Of a stretch of DNA of 59,415 nt, positions 28,432 through 36,094 are shown piece by piece. The DNA lies in the NCBI RefSeq assembly GCF_025128095.1, contig NZ_JAHLYT010000029.1, forward strand, positions 1-59,415. The letters are read 5' to 3'. How positions within the stretch are numbered: the first letter of the stretch is position 1; each line of letters starts with the position of its first letter. Below the pieces are notes generated by a model. That model was not told the origin of the DNA. It searched no databases and was given only the letters and a program-made list of their open reading frames with translations. The stretch comes from Synechococcus sp. CS-1328 (GTDB lineage: Bacteria > Cyanobacteriota > Cyanobacteriia > PCC-6307 > Cyanobiaceae). The translations under genes were made by a program, and so were the position numbers.

Positions 28432-29201
28432 AACCGGCGGCTTCAGGCCTGCAGGACCACCCCCTGGCCGGCGCCATCACGGACCTGCCGGCACTGCGGC
28501 TGTTCATGGAACACCATGTGTTCGCCGTGTGGGACTTCCTCCTGCTGGCGAAGGCACTGCAACGGCAGCTTGCCTTGGTTTCCTGCTCCGGTCTGTCGCC
28601 CGGCTCAGATGCGGCCGTGGCGGTGATCGATCGGATCGTGGCGGAGGAGGACTGCGATCAGGCACCGGCCAATCCTCTTGGCGCCAGCCATCTCAGCCAT
28701 CTGGAGATCTACCTGCTGGCCATGCGGGAGGTGGGGGCCTGCACGGCACCGGTCGAGCATCTGATGGCCCGATTTCAGGGACTTGCGGCCTGGAGGATGG
28801 GCGCCGCCGAGCTCGCTGCTGCCCTGGAGGGTCTTCCCATCCCCCAGCCCTCACGGCGCTTCATGGCCTTCACCTTCGAGGTGATCGGCAGCGGTGAGGC
28901 GCTGCCGATGGCGGCGGCCTTCACCCATGGCCGTGAGCTGCTGGTGCCGTCGTTGTTTCAGGCTCTGCTGGAGCGGGCCCTGATTTCTCCGCAGCGGGCC
29001 CCCTCCCTGCACTGGTATCTGACCCGGCACATCGCCATGGATGGCGACGACCACGGCCCCGGGGCCCTGGCGATGCTGAGCGCTCTCTGCGGCTGCTCCC
29101 CCTCCAGGCTTCAGACAGCCCAGGCAATGGCCGATCGAGCCGTGGCGGCCCGCAGGCAGTTCTGGGATGGCATCCACCGGGCGCTGGTCATGGCGCCGTG
29201 A
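28428..29201 (+). CDS. DUF3050 heme-oxygenase-like protein
   Basis: 257 residues, all-helical, GTG start overlapping the DUF1348 stop. The N-terminal segment [18 protein letters not shown], the middle [10 protein letters not shown] and the later [17 protein letters not shown] form a conserved set of acidic and His residues (H29/H30, D36, E93, H167, E170, H201, D205, D208, H209) in the positions used by metal-binding members of the heme-oxygenase-like superfamily. This is a possible di-iron or mononuclear oxygenase (inference). It is convergent with the Anbu gene, 16 nt apart. Confidence 0.85.
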   Translation: MKPAASGLQDHPLAGAITDLPALRLFMEHHVFAVWDFLLLAKALQRQLALVSCSGLSPGSDAAVAVIDRIVAEEDCDQAPANPLGASHLSHLEIYLLAMREVGACTAPVEHLMARFQGLAAWRMGAAELAAALEGLPIPQPSRRFMAFTFEVIGSGEALPMAAAFTHGRELLVPSLFQALLERALISPQRAPSLHWYLTRHIAMDGDDHGPGALAMLSALCGCSPSRLQTAQAMADRAVAARRQFWDGIHRALVMAP

Positions 29202-29217
29202 CCCAGCACGTTTGCCA

Positions 29218-29946
29218 CTACCAATGCACATCCGGCAAGTCGCGGAACACCTGGCGCACGCCCACACCCCAGGCGCTGCTCAGTTCCGCGAACTCGGCAT
29301 CGCCCTCACCGAAGCGGCGGCGGTGGGTGATGGTCAGACTGTCGCGCTCATAGGCAATCAGATCGATCGGCATCCCCACCGAAAGATTGCTGCGCATGGT
29401 GGAATCGAACGACACCAGCACACATTTGGTCGCTTCCGCCAGCGAGGTGTCGGCGTGAATCACCCGGTCGATGATCGGCTTGCCGTATTTCGCTTCGCCG
29501 GTCTGCAGAAACGGCGTGTCTGCGCTGGCTTCGATGAAATTTCCCTCGGCATACATCCGGAACAGCCGCGGCGCTTCGCCCCTGATCTGGCCGCCCACCA
29601 GAAACGACGCATTGAACCCATTGCCTGAGGCCTCCAGGTAGGCGGCATCGCGCTGCTGGACCTTGCGCACCACATCCGACACCAACACCATCACATCGAA
29701 CATCGTGCGCGCCGTCCACAGGTTCTCGCCCCCATTGCTGTCGTCGGCCCGCTGGCGCAACAGGCTGATCACCGCCTGGGTGCCCGCCAGACTGCCGGAG
29801 CTGAGCAGCACCAGCACCCGATCGCCGCTGCGCTCGAACACGGTCATCTTGCAGAAGGTGGCGAAATTATCCAGACCCGCATTGGTGCGTGAATCCGAGC
29901 CGAACACCATGCCGGCCTGCAGAAGCACAGCCACGCAATAGGTCAT
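29218..29946 (-). CDS. Anbu-type bacterial proteasome homologue (peptidase T1-like)
   Basis: 242 residues. The protein begins M-T-Y-C-V-A-V, with Thr2 as the expected N-terminal nucleophile after Met removal, followed by GSDSRTNAGLDN with a conserved Asp and the beta-sandwich sequence KMTVFERSGDRVLVLLSSGSLAGTQ. The rest continues in the same style as ancestral beta-subunit (Anbu) proteins. Anbu forms HslV-like rings in known cases and typically neighbours transglutaminase-like, alpha-E and ATP-grasp genes. Here it overlaps the transglutaminase-like gene by 4 nt. No ATP-grasp or alpha-E gene is in the window. Confidence 0.88.
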   Translation of the reverse strand: MTYCVAVLLQAGMVFGSDSRTNAGLDNFATFCKMTVFERSGDRVLVLLSSGSLAGTQAVISLLRQRADDSNGGENLWTARTMFDVMVLVSDVVRKVQQRDAAYLEASGNGFNASFLVGGQIRGEAPRLFRMYAEGNFIEASADTPFLQTGEAKYGKPIIDRVIHADTSLAEATKCVLVSFDSTMRSNLSVGMPIDLIAYERDSLTITHRRRFGEGDAEFAELSSAWGVGVRQVFRDLPDVHW

Positions 29947-30782
29947 GCCGTCCGTACCTGGAAGGATTCCAGTCTCGAGGGACCGAAGGTGGTGGTGAGG
30001 GCCACATCGGCCGCATCCCGGCCACGGGCGATCAGGATCCGCCCGATCCGCGGCGTGTTGTTGCGCGGGTCGAATACATGCCAGCCATCACCGAGGTAGG
30101 CCTCGAACCAGGCTGCGAAGTCCATGGCCGAGTGGGGCGGCGGCACCTCGAGATCACTCAGGTAACCGGTGCAGTAGCGAGCCGGAATGTTCATGCAGCG
30201 GCAGAAGGCAATCGCCAGATGGGCGAAATCACGGCATACCCCCTCGCCGCTTTGATAGGTCGTCAGGGCTGATTGGGTTGGGCTCGAACGGTTGTAGTCG
30301 AAGCGCACATGGCGGTGCACAGCATCACAGATCGCCTGCACCCGGCCCCAGCCGGTGGGCGCCCGATCGAACAGCGACCAGGCCAGGTCGGTGAGTAGGT
30401 CGCTCTCGCAATACCGGCTGGACAAGAGGAACAGCAGCACCTCGTCCGGCAGATCATCCACCGGCCGCTGCGGCAGCGCCGGCAGCACCGGATCGGGGCG
30501 ACCGGAATCCGCCACCAGCCCCCTGGCGTGCAACCGCAGCAGACCGGCCGGAGCCACCAGCCGCTGGCATTGGTTGCCGAAGGAATCCACATAGGAGCGC
30601 AGCGGCACCGCTGGGGTCGACTGCAGCGTGTCGTTCTGCAGCAGATCCGCCGCCCGGCTCGCATGCACGCCGAGGGTCACGATCATCGGCGTCGGCTGCG
30701 GGCAGCGGAGCTCCAGGTCGAAGCCCACGCTGATTTCGATGGCCTCAGATGGGAGTGGGGCGGGGTTGGTTAAAGCGCTCAT
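29943..30782 (-). CDS. Transglutaminase-like (cysteine protease-fold) protein
   Basis: 279 residues. N-terminal beta-rich part (~15-95) and a transglutaminase-like core (~150-245): GEGVCRDFAHLAIAF with nucleophile C183, and GDGWHVFDPRNN with D238. At the position usually occupied by His before AWFE the sequence has DFAAWF, with Ala, and only H217 is nearby; this may be subfamily-typical. Such proteins accompany Anbu in many bacteria, where a peptide-bond-forming or -cleaving role is suspected. Coupled to anbu (ATGA) and 3 nt after the amidohydrolase gene. Confidence 0.88.
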   Translation of the reverse strand: MSALTNPAPLPSEAIEISVGFDLELRCPQPTPMIVTLGVHASRAADLLQNDTLQSTPAVPLRSYVDSFGNQCQRLVAPAGLLRLHARGLVADSGRPDPVLPALPQRPVDDLPDEVLLFLLSSRYCESDLLTDLAWSLFDRAPTGWGRVQAICDAVHRHVRFDYNRSSPTQSALTTYQSGEGVCRDFAHLAIAFCRCMNIPARYCTGYLSDLEVPPPHSAMDFAAWFEAYLGDGWHVFDPRNNTPRIGRILIARGRDAADVALTTTFGPSRLESFQVRTA

Positions 30783-30785
30783 GGC

Positions 30786-31592
30786 TCAGGCTAAGGGCGC
30801 CACAGCGCCTTGCAGAGGCGGAAATCCCTCCGCCAGGGACGTCTCCAGCACGGCGGCAAGTCGCTCGGCCCAGTCCTGCTGCCCCGCTGCCGTGGTCAGC
30901 AGGTCCTGGCGGACCTCCAGCTCCACGTGGGGAATCCGCCGTTGCTCGCCATGCACCACCACGGTGTGGTCGCTGGCGTCACTCACCGCGTAGGGCTCGT
31001 TGTCGCCCACCTGCAGGCCCGGTTCACACCTGAGCTGCCGCAGCACCCGCCGGGCCAGGCGCCCATCACGGCCGTGCAGCACGCCCACCTGCCAGGGCCG
31101 CACCTGCCCCGCATGCACCGGCGTGAAACTGTGCAGGGCCACCAGCACGCTGGGCTGACCCTGGCGGGATCGCCTATCGAGCTCGGCGGCGATGTGGCGG
31201 TGGTAGGGCTCGAACAGCGCCTGGCGCCGTTGCTGACGCTGCTCGGGAGAGAGGTCGCGATTGGAGGGAATCGGCGTGTGCTCGCTCAGGGTCACGATCG
31301 AGTCCGGCGCCCAGGGCGGTCGGTTCACGTCGATCACCAGCCGCGAGTAGTTGTGCAGGAACAGGACGGCATCCAGCCGCGCCGAGAGGCGCTCGGCCAG
31401 AGCCGCCACACCCAGATCCCAGGCCACATGGGTGTCGAGCACCGCATCACTGAGCTGAAGCTTGGCCAGAGAGCGGGGAATGGCGCGGCCGGCGTGGTCG
31501 GCGGTGAGCAGCACGGCGGAGCGGCCGCCGGAGCGAACGATCCGAAACACGGCCGGATCATCGGCCCCCAGCAAGGGATCCGGAATCGGCAT
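30786..31592 (-). CDS. N-formylglutamate amidohydrolase-family protein
   Basis: 268 residues from ATG 31592 (MPIPDPLLGADDP). Family landmarks: VLLTADHAGRAIP with Asp-His, DTHVAWDLGVAAL, NYSRLVIDVNRPP and VALHSFTPV. The fold resembles zinc peptidases; family members deformylate N-formyl-glutamate or cleave related amides. It stands first in a reverse operon with the transglutaminase-like and Anbu genes, 3 nt apart, suggesting a joint role in handling gamma-glutamyl or formyl-peptide bonds (inference). Substrate not proven. Confidence 0.87.
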   Translation of the reverse strand: MPIPDPLLGADDPAVFRIVRSGGRSAVLLTADHAGRAIPRSLAKLQLSDAVLDTHVAWDLGVAALAERLSARLDAVLFLHNYSRLVIDVNRPPWAPDSIVTLSEHTPIPSNRDLSPEQRQQRRQALFEPYHRHIAAELDRRSRQGQPSVLVALHSFTPVHAGQVRPWQVGVLHGRDGRLARRVLRQLRCEPGLQVGDNEPYAVSDASDHTVVVHGEQRRIPHVELEVRQDLLTTAAGQQDWAERLAAVLETSLAEGFPPLQGAVAPLA

Positions 31593-31669
31593 GGCAGGCA
31601 GGTGTGGGGGTGTGCTGCAGGACCTCAGGAGCAAGGTCTGGCTGTGGGACAGTGACCATTCCTCCCTCC

Positions 31670-31825
31670 ATGCTCGTGCCGAACGACAGCAAGTCCTTCA
31701 AGTCGGTGATCGCTGGCCTGCTGGTCGTGATCGGTTCGCTCGGAGGCCTGGCCCTGCTGGTCTGGCTCACGGTCGTGCTGCTCGATCTCAAGCACCTGAA
31801 TACCTCTGGTTTCACCTTGCCCTGA
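31670..31825 (+). CDS. Small single-TM hypothetical protein (51 aa)
   Basis: Starts MLVPNDSKSFKS and has one hydrophobic helix (VIAGLLVVIGSLGGLALLVWLTVVLL) followed by DLKHLNTSGFTLP. The charge pattern suits an N-in single-spanning protein. Its start codon lies 77 nt from the divergent amidohydrolase start. I do not recognise a family, although small membrane proteins like this are common in picocyanobacteria. Confidence 0.6.
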   Translation: MLVPNDSKSFKSVIAGLLVVIGSLGGLALLVWLTVVLLDLKHLNTSGFTLP

Positions 31826-31868
31826 GGGTGAGCCGTCTGCCAGCAGGTGCATGGCCCGATGCTCGGGT

Positions 31869-32513
31869 TCACTCCGGCCGCGGATGGAAACGGCTGCTGA
31901 AGCCGAGCAGGTCGAACCCGGTGAACAGGAAACTGATGCCCACCAGGAGACCGATCACCGAGAGCAGGCCGGCCGGGCTCATGGTGAGGATCAGCAGACC
32001 AAGAGCCAGGGTGACGATGCCGTTGGCCAGTCCCCAGCCCCAGCCCCGGGTGGAGCGATGGGTGAGCGACGCGATGGCCGTCACCACCCCTTCGGCCAGG
32101 AACACGATGCCGACCGCCGTGGCCAGGGCCTTCACCTGCAGGGCGGCGGGCACGATGCCGGCTTTGAACTGGAGCACCATCCAGAGGCCGGTGACCAGGA
32201 ACAGGGTGGAGACCACCAACCGCCAGAAGCAGTGCCACCGCCCGAGCCGCCTCGACCGCGCGAGGTTGTCGATCCAGCCCACGATGCCGCCCACCAGGAA
32301 GGCGATCCCCACCATGAAGGTGACCGAGGCAGAGGCCACCACGGGGAAGCTCAGGGCCAGGATCCCAAGCACGATCATGAGGATGCCTTCGGCCTGGATG
32401 AGGCCCCGCAACCGGCCCTCTTCCGCAGCCCTGTGATCGGGGGGAAGGGCGGCGGGATCGTCGTCGGGAGTGTTGAAGGCCGCGCCGGAGGGCATGGGAT
32501 CCACGTGACACAT
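31869..32513 (-). CDS. HdeD-family acid-resistance membrane protein (DUF308)
   Basis: 214 residues from ATG 32513 (another ATG at 32495). Six hydrophobic segments are visible (EGILMIVLGILAL, ASASVTFMVGIAFLVGGIVGW, RLVVSTLFLVTGLWMVLQF, AVGIVFLAEGVVTAIA, GIVTLALGLLILTM, SVIGLLVGISFLFTGFDLL), the repeated pattern of HdeD/DUF308 proteins. HdeD contributes to acid tolerance in enterobacteria; its role in cyanobacteria is unknown. It is divergent from the 32738 gene, with a strong 11-bp hairpin in between. Confidence 0.88.
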   Translation of the reverse strand: MCHVDPMPSGAAFNTPDDDPAALPPDHRAAEEGRLRGLIQAEGILMIVLGILALSFPVVASASVTFMVGIAFLVGGIVGWIDNLARSRRLGRWHCFWRLVVSTLFLVTGLWMVLQFKAGIVPAALQVKALATAVGIVFLAEGVVTAIASLTHRSTRGWGWGLANGIVTLALGLLILTMSPAGLLSVIGLLVGISFLFTGFDLLGFSSRFHPRPE

Positions 32514-32645
32514 CAAACTTGAACGTAGGCAGGGCCTTTGCCGCAGACCACGGCCTGTCATGCGCTGAGATCAGCAGCCTGGTGATGTGGAGGTGCCGCT
32601 GCGATCCAGCCCCAGGGTTTGCTGCGCCGCCTGATCTGTCTTTGC

Positions 32646-32683
32646 TGTCAGGCCGGACCGACGGCCACCCCACCGGCCTGACA
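32646..32683. promoter_or_regulatory. Perfect 11-bp inverted repeat in a divergent promoter region
   Basis: TGTCAGGCCGG at 32646-32656 and its exact complement CCGGCCTGACA at 32673-32683 are separated by 16 nt. It sits 54 nt before the start of the 32738 gene and 132 nt from the hdeD start, in a divergent region where a transcription terminator is not expected. It may be an operator or a leader hairpin. Confidence 0.6.
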
Positions 32684-32737
32684 CGGCAGCCGTGACCCAT
32701 TGGCGCGATCCTGGGGACAACGACACACCCCTCTGCG

Positions 32738-33205
32738 ATGGGCTTTCCTTCCGATCAGCCGCTGAACTCCTCGTCGGGGGAGCCCCAGCGCCGCAGCGGC
32801 CGTTACCGCTACCACGGCGGCAAGCCCGCTGATCCCAACGAGGGCGTGCATCCCGAAATGGTCGACTCCGACCCGTCTCAGCCGCCGGCGACCGGCATTC
32901 CCGGTAGCCCCGATGAACTGATCGCCATGCAGGCCAGGTCTGAGCGTCCGGAGAAGCCCGACCGGGAGCTGAGTGCCAAGGTTCAAGAGGTGCTCGATCT
33001 GATTGAACAGCTCGATACCAGTGCCGCCGAAGACCAGCAGATCGCCCTGACGCTGGTGCGCCACCTGGAGGGTTTCCACGATGAGGTGGTGGAGGAGATG
33101 AAGGATGACGAGCAGGCCAAGCACAGCCAGATCGTTGCCTGGTCGATCGATGCCGACCGGCTGATGCGCAGCCGCATCCTGCTGGAGTCCGTCGATCTGG
33201 AGTGA
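32738..33205 (+). CDS. Conserved-looking hypothetical protein (155 aa)
   Basis: Hydrophilic protein without TM segments. The first ~75 residues are low-complexity and disordered-looking (QRRSGRYRYHGGKPADPNEG, PSQPPATGIPGSP). The C-terminal ~80 residues are helical and acidic (LSAKVQEVLDLIEQLDTSAA, HLEGFHDEVVEEMKDDEQ, VAWSIDADRLMRSRILLESV). The family was not recognised. A conserved helical C-terminal domain with a variable N-terminus is the reasonable reading. Confidence 0.7.
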   Translation: MGFPSDQPLNSSSGEPQRRSGRYRYHGGKPADPNEGVHPEMVDSDPSQPPATGIPGSPDELIAMQARSERPEKPDRELSAKVQEVLDLIEQLDTSAAEDQQIALTLVRHLEGFHDEVVEEMKDDEQAKHSQIVAWSIDADRLMRSRILLESVDLE

Positions 33206-33352
33206 GACGGAAGGGAAGGATCCAGGCTGACCGCTCGGTTCGAGTCGGCTCAGCGGCAACGCCCCTTGGTCAGGTCAGCGGAGAGGATCCCGTTCTGGGC
33301 AGATCTCAACCGCTTGACTCTGTCCTCCGCAACACAGTCACGATTCCCTCGC

Positions 33353-34144
33353 TTGCACACCCCCACCCCCTATCTGGAGCTTGAGGCGGTTGAGGCCTGG
33401 CTCGGACCTCGCCGCGTCTTCGACGACCTCTCCCTGCAGCTGCACCTGGGCGAACACACGGTGATCCTGGGCCCCAATGGCTCCGGCAAGAGCTCCCTGA
33501 TCAAGCTGCTCAGCCGCGAGCTCTACCCCGTGGTCAAGCCTGGCTCCCGGTTGCGGATCTTCGGCAGCGAAACGGTGAATCTCTGGCAGCTGCGCGGCCG
33601 GATCGGCCTGGTGTCTCAGGATCTGCAGGCGGGTTACGTCGGCCGCGTTCCCTCCGCTGATGTGGTGCTCTCCGGCTTCTTCGGCTCGGTGGGGATCGGC
33701 CGCGCTCAGCAGCCCACCCTCCCCCAGCGCCAGCGGGTGGCCGAGCTGATGGAGCAGATGGGGCTGGCCGATCTGGTGGAACGGCCCTATGCCCAGCTTT
33801 CCGATGGTCAGCGGCGCCGGCTGCTGCTGGCCCGGGCCCTGGTGCACAACCCCGAGGTGCTGGTGCTCGATGAACCCACCAACGGCCTCGATCTCCAGGC
33901 GAAGCACCAGATCCTGGCGATCCTGCGGCAGCTGGCCCAGTCCGGCACCACTCTGCTGCTGGTGACCCATCAGATCGAGGCGATCCTTCCCGAGATCAGC
34001 CGTGCCGTGCTGTTGCGCCAGGGACGAGTGGTCGACGACGGCCCTGCTGAGGACCTGCTGCAGGACGCTCCCCTCAGCGCCCTGTTCGACACCCCCTTGA
34101 AGGTGTGCACCGCCAACGGCTACCGCCAGGTGGTGCCGGCCTGA
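33353..34144 (+). CDS. ABC transporter ATP-binding protein (single cassette)
   Basis: 263 residues from the TTG at 33353 (LHTPTPYLELEAVEAWLG); a TTG at 33266 would add 29 non-conserved residues. Walker A GPNGSGKSSLIK, signature LSDGQRRRLLLARAL (LSDGQ variant of LSGGQ), Walker B VLVLDEPTNGLD and switch VTHQ. It resembles iron- or molybdate-type and YbbL-type ATPases. No permease or binding protein is adjacent, so the transported solute is unknown. Confidence 0.9.
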   Translation: MHTPTPYLELEAVEAWLGPRRVFDDLSLQLHLGEHTVILGPNGSGKSSLIKLLSRELYPVVKPGSRLRIFGSETVNLWQLRGRIGLVSQDLQAGYVGRVPSADVVLSGFFGSVGIGRAQQPTLPQRQRVAELMEQMGLADLVERPYAQLSDGQRRRLLLARALVHNPEVLVLDEPTNGLDLQAKHQILAILRQLAQSGTTLLLVTHQIEAILPEISRAVLLRQGRVVDDGPAEDLLQDAPLSALFDTPLKVCTANGYRQVVPA

Positions 34145-34177
34145 AGGCCCTGATCGCGTTTGTTGGCATCACGATCA

Positions 34178-34196
34178 GCTTGATCGGCGATCAAGC
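34178..34196. terminator. Perfect hairpin between convergent genes
   Basis: GCTTGATC-GGC-GATCAAGC: 8-bp stem, 3-nt loop, in the 46-nt gap between the ABC ATPase (ends 34144) and DUF1543 (ends 34191), overlapping the last codons of the latter. There is no T-tract on either side, so it is not a classical intrinsic terminator. A second possible stem, CTGATCG...CGATCAG (34150-34156 with 34172-34178), shares part of it. Confidence 0.4.
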
Positions 34197-34751
34197 CTCA
34201 TCCCGATCGATGCGCCGGTAGCCGAACCAGTCGGGCACCAGGGGCTGATGACGCCCTTGCGGATCGGCGATCAGGTGCACATGCAGCGCTCCCACCTGCG
34301 CCAGGGGGAGGCAGTCGTCCGCCTCCGGCAGCACCTCGAGCAGGGAGAGGTCGTCCTTGTGCTGCTCGGTTGCTCCCACCAGCCAGCGGGTCTTGGCCCT
34401 GGCCTTGGCGGCCTGGGGTGAGCGGGCCACCACGAGCCCGAAGTGGTGCAGCTCCGCCAGCTGCCGAGGGTCGTAGGCACCGAGGTTCACAAAGTAGAGC
34501 CGTTCGACGGTTCCCTGCTGGGGCTCGGGCCGCAGCACCACCTGGAAGCCATCCACGCGATGCACGGCCACATAGCTGTCGATGTGCAGCCCGCGCCGCT
34601 GCCCGAACCACTGGGCGCGCAGGGCTGGGATGGTGGCCTCGATGCAGTCGCCCGCCACGAAGCGCACGTCGTGCAGCTCCACATGGCAGCGGGCCGTCCG
34701 GCCGCCCAGCACCACCAGGAACAGGAGGGGAGTGGCTGGCGCGTCGGTCAC
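34191..34751 (-). CDS. DUF1543 domain-containing protein
   Basis: 186 residues. LFLVVLGGRTARCHVELHDVRFV followed by FGQRRGLHIDSYVAVHRVDG and LYFVNLGAYDPRQLAELHHF is the DUF1543 signature, which covers two related beta-alpha repeats. The C-terminal ~35 residues are family-variable. The function is unknown. It is divergent from the DUF2973 gene with a 45-nt AT-rich spacer (taacagatctttacatta), probably containing both promoters. Confidence 0.85.
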   Translation of the reverse strand: MTDAPATPLLFLVVLGGRTARCHVELHDVRFVAGDCIEATIPALRAQWFGQRRGLHIDSYVAVHRVDGFQVVLRPEPQQGTVERLYFVNLGAYDPRQLAELHHFGLVVARSPQAAKARAKTRWLVGATEQHKDDLSLLEVLPEADDCLPLAQVGALHVHLIADPQGRHQPLVPDWFGYRRIDRDEA

Positions 34752-34796
34752 GATTAACAGATCTTTACATTAGTCTGAGGGGCCAGCGGAGCGTCC

Positions 34797-35000
34797 ATGG
34801 AAATCCTCTTCCCCATCCTCTATCTGATTGTGTTTGCCGCGCTGCTCGGTGGCTCCTTCGCCCTGATGAGCCAGGGATTCCGTCGCCCCAGTCCCCCAGC
34901 GGTGCCCCGTCATCCCGAAGCTCCCAAGCCTGGTGAGCCGGTGCTCTACGTGGACCTTCAGCGCGAGCGGCTGGAAGCGCTCTATCAACAAGCTTCCTGA
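34797..35000 (+). CDS. DUF2973 small membrane protein (67 aa)
   Basis: Starts MEILFPILYLIVFAALLGGS, one N-terminal TM helix (~3-25), then a Pro-rich cytosolic part ending with VLYVDLQRERLEALYQQ. This is the cyanobacterial DUF2973 pattern. The function is unknown. Next gene downstream in the same direction is the SepF-like one, 127 nt away. Confidence 0.85.
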   Translation: MEILFPILYLIVFAALLGGSFALMSQGFRRPSPPAVPRHPEAPKPGEPVLYVDLQRERLEALYQQAS

Positions 35001-35127
35001 TCGAAGCGCTCGATCTGCAGCCCTCTTGATCCTCTGGAGCCGGATGGACGCCAGGCCAGCTGCCGGCAGGGCAGGCTGGATGCCCGGGCGATGATCCGGC
35101 ATCAGGTCGACGCGCGCCATCTCCCCG

Positions 35128-35415
35128 ATGGATCTTGAGGGCACCTTGCAGGCCATGGACGACCCCTTCTGGATCCGTCCGATCGAAGTGGTTGTCGTGC
35201 ATCCCGGCTCCTTCTCGGAGGGATGCGAGGCGCTGGTGCTGGTGCGCGAGCAGAAAACCATCCTGGTGGACCTCTCCCAGCTGGACGAGGATGTGGCCCA
35301 GCGGGTGATCGACTTCCTCGCCGGTGGGGTCTACGCCCTCGATGGCTCCTCCGAACGGGCCGGCGATCAGGTGTTCCTCTTCGCTCCCGAGAGCGTCTCC
35401 ATTCAGCGCGACTGA
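35128..35415 (+). CDS. sepF: Short SepF-like cell-division protein
   Basis: 95 residues, equivalent to the C-terminal SepF domain: EVVVVHPGSFSEGCEALVLV, KTILVDLSQLDEDVAQRVIDFLAGGVYAL and GDQVFLFAPESVSI. SepF/Cdv2 binds FtsZ and polymerises into rings; the usual protein has ~150-190 residues and an N-terminal amphipathic membrane helix, which is absent here. An in-frame stop lies upstream (near 35092), so no longer form exists. It may be a paralogue or a soluble partner of a full-length SepF elsewhere. Confidence 0.82.
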   Translation: MDLEGTLQAMDDPFWIRPIEVVVVHPGSFSEGCEALVLVREQKTILVDLSQLDEDVAQRVIDFLAGGVYALDGSSERAGDQVFLFAPESVSIQRD

Positions 35416-35485
35416 TTGCGCGACGTTCAGCGCCATGGCCAGCTCCACGTCCAGCGCGACATCCAGCACGACGCAACGCTCCCCC

Positions 35486-36031
35486 ATGCCCTCCATCCAG
35501 CTCGTCACCCTCGATGACTGCGGCCTGGCGATCGGCGGGTTTCCCCGGTTCCGCTACGACGCCCGCGGTGGTGGTGCGCTTGGCCACCTTTCCTCCCCGG
35601 GGGCTGAGGGTCTGCAGGAGGTGCATTTCGATCCAGCCGGCGTGGTGATCCCCGAGCTGTGCAGCCGTAACACCCGTCAGCTGGGGCTTCCCCTGCCGCC
35701 GTTTCTGCACATCGCCATCGTGCCCACCGCCCTGGCCGGTCAGCTGGATCAGGCCAGCGGCCAGCTCACCCTGCAGTTCCAGGCCCGCTTCCGCTTCCGC
35801 ATCGGCAGCGTCTATGCCGCTCCCGATCTGCTGGTGGACACCAGGCTCAGCACCGGGGCCGTGGCCAGCCGGCGGCATCGCCTCGCGGGCCAGTCCCTGG
35901 ATGCCGCTGGGGAAGGGGTGCTGGTGGGGGTCGCCACCGTGCCCCCCTGCGGCGATCCGTGGCTGGATCGCTTTCTCGGCCTGCCGGATGAGGCGCTGGC
36001 GCTGCTGCGCTGCCGGCTGCAGAGCGTCTGA
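35486..36031 (+). CDS. Hypothetical protein (about 181 aa)
   Basis: From ATG 35486 (MPSIQLVTLDDCGLAIGGFP); ATG 35435 would add a Ser/Thr-rich 17-residue leader. The protein has a beta-rich appearance (FRYDARGGGALGHLSSPG, LTLQFQARFRFRIGSVYAAPDLLVDT, GVLVGVATVPPCGDPWLDRF) with no TM segment. I know similar uncharacterised proteins in cyanobacteria only by type. It precedes cysC by 63 nt. Confidence 0.7.
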   Translation: MPSIQLVTLDDCGLAIGGFPRFRYDARGGGALGHLSSPGAEGLQEVHFDPAGVVIPELCSRNTRQLGLPLPPFLHIAIVPTALAGQLDQASGQLTLQFQARFRFRIGSVYAAPDLLVDTRLSTGAVASRRHRLAGQSLDAAGEGVLVGVATVPPCGDPWLDRFLGLPDEALALLRCRLQSV

Positions 36032-36094
36032 AGGCCGGCAGCGGCAGGTGAGGGGGAGAATGCCTGCCTGCGTCCTCCTGTCCCGCGCCGCCCG

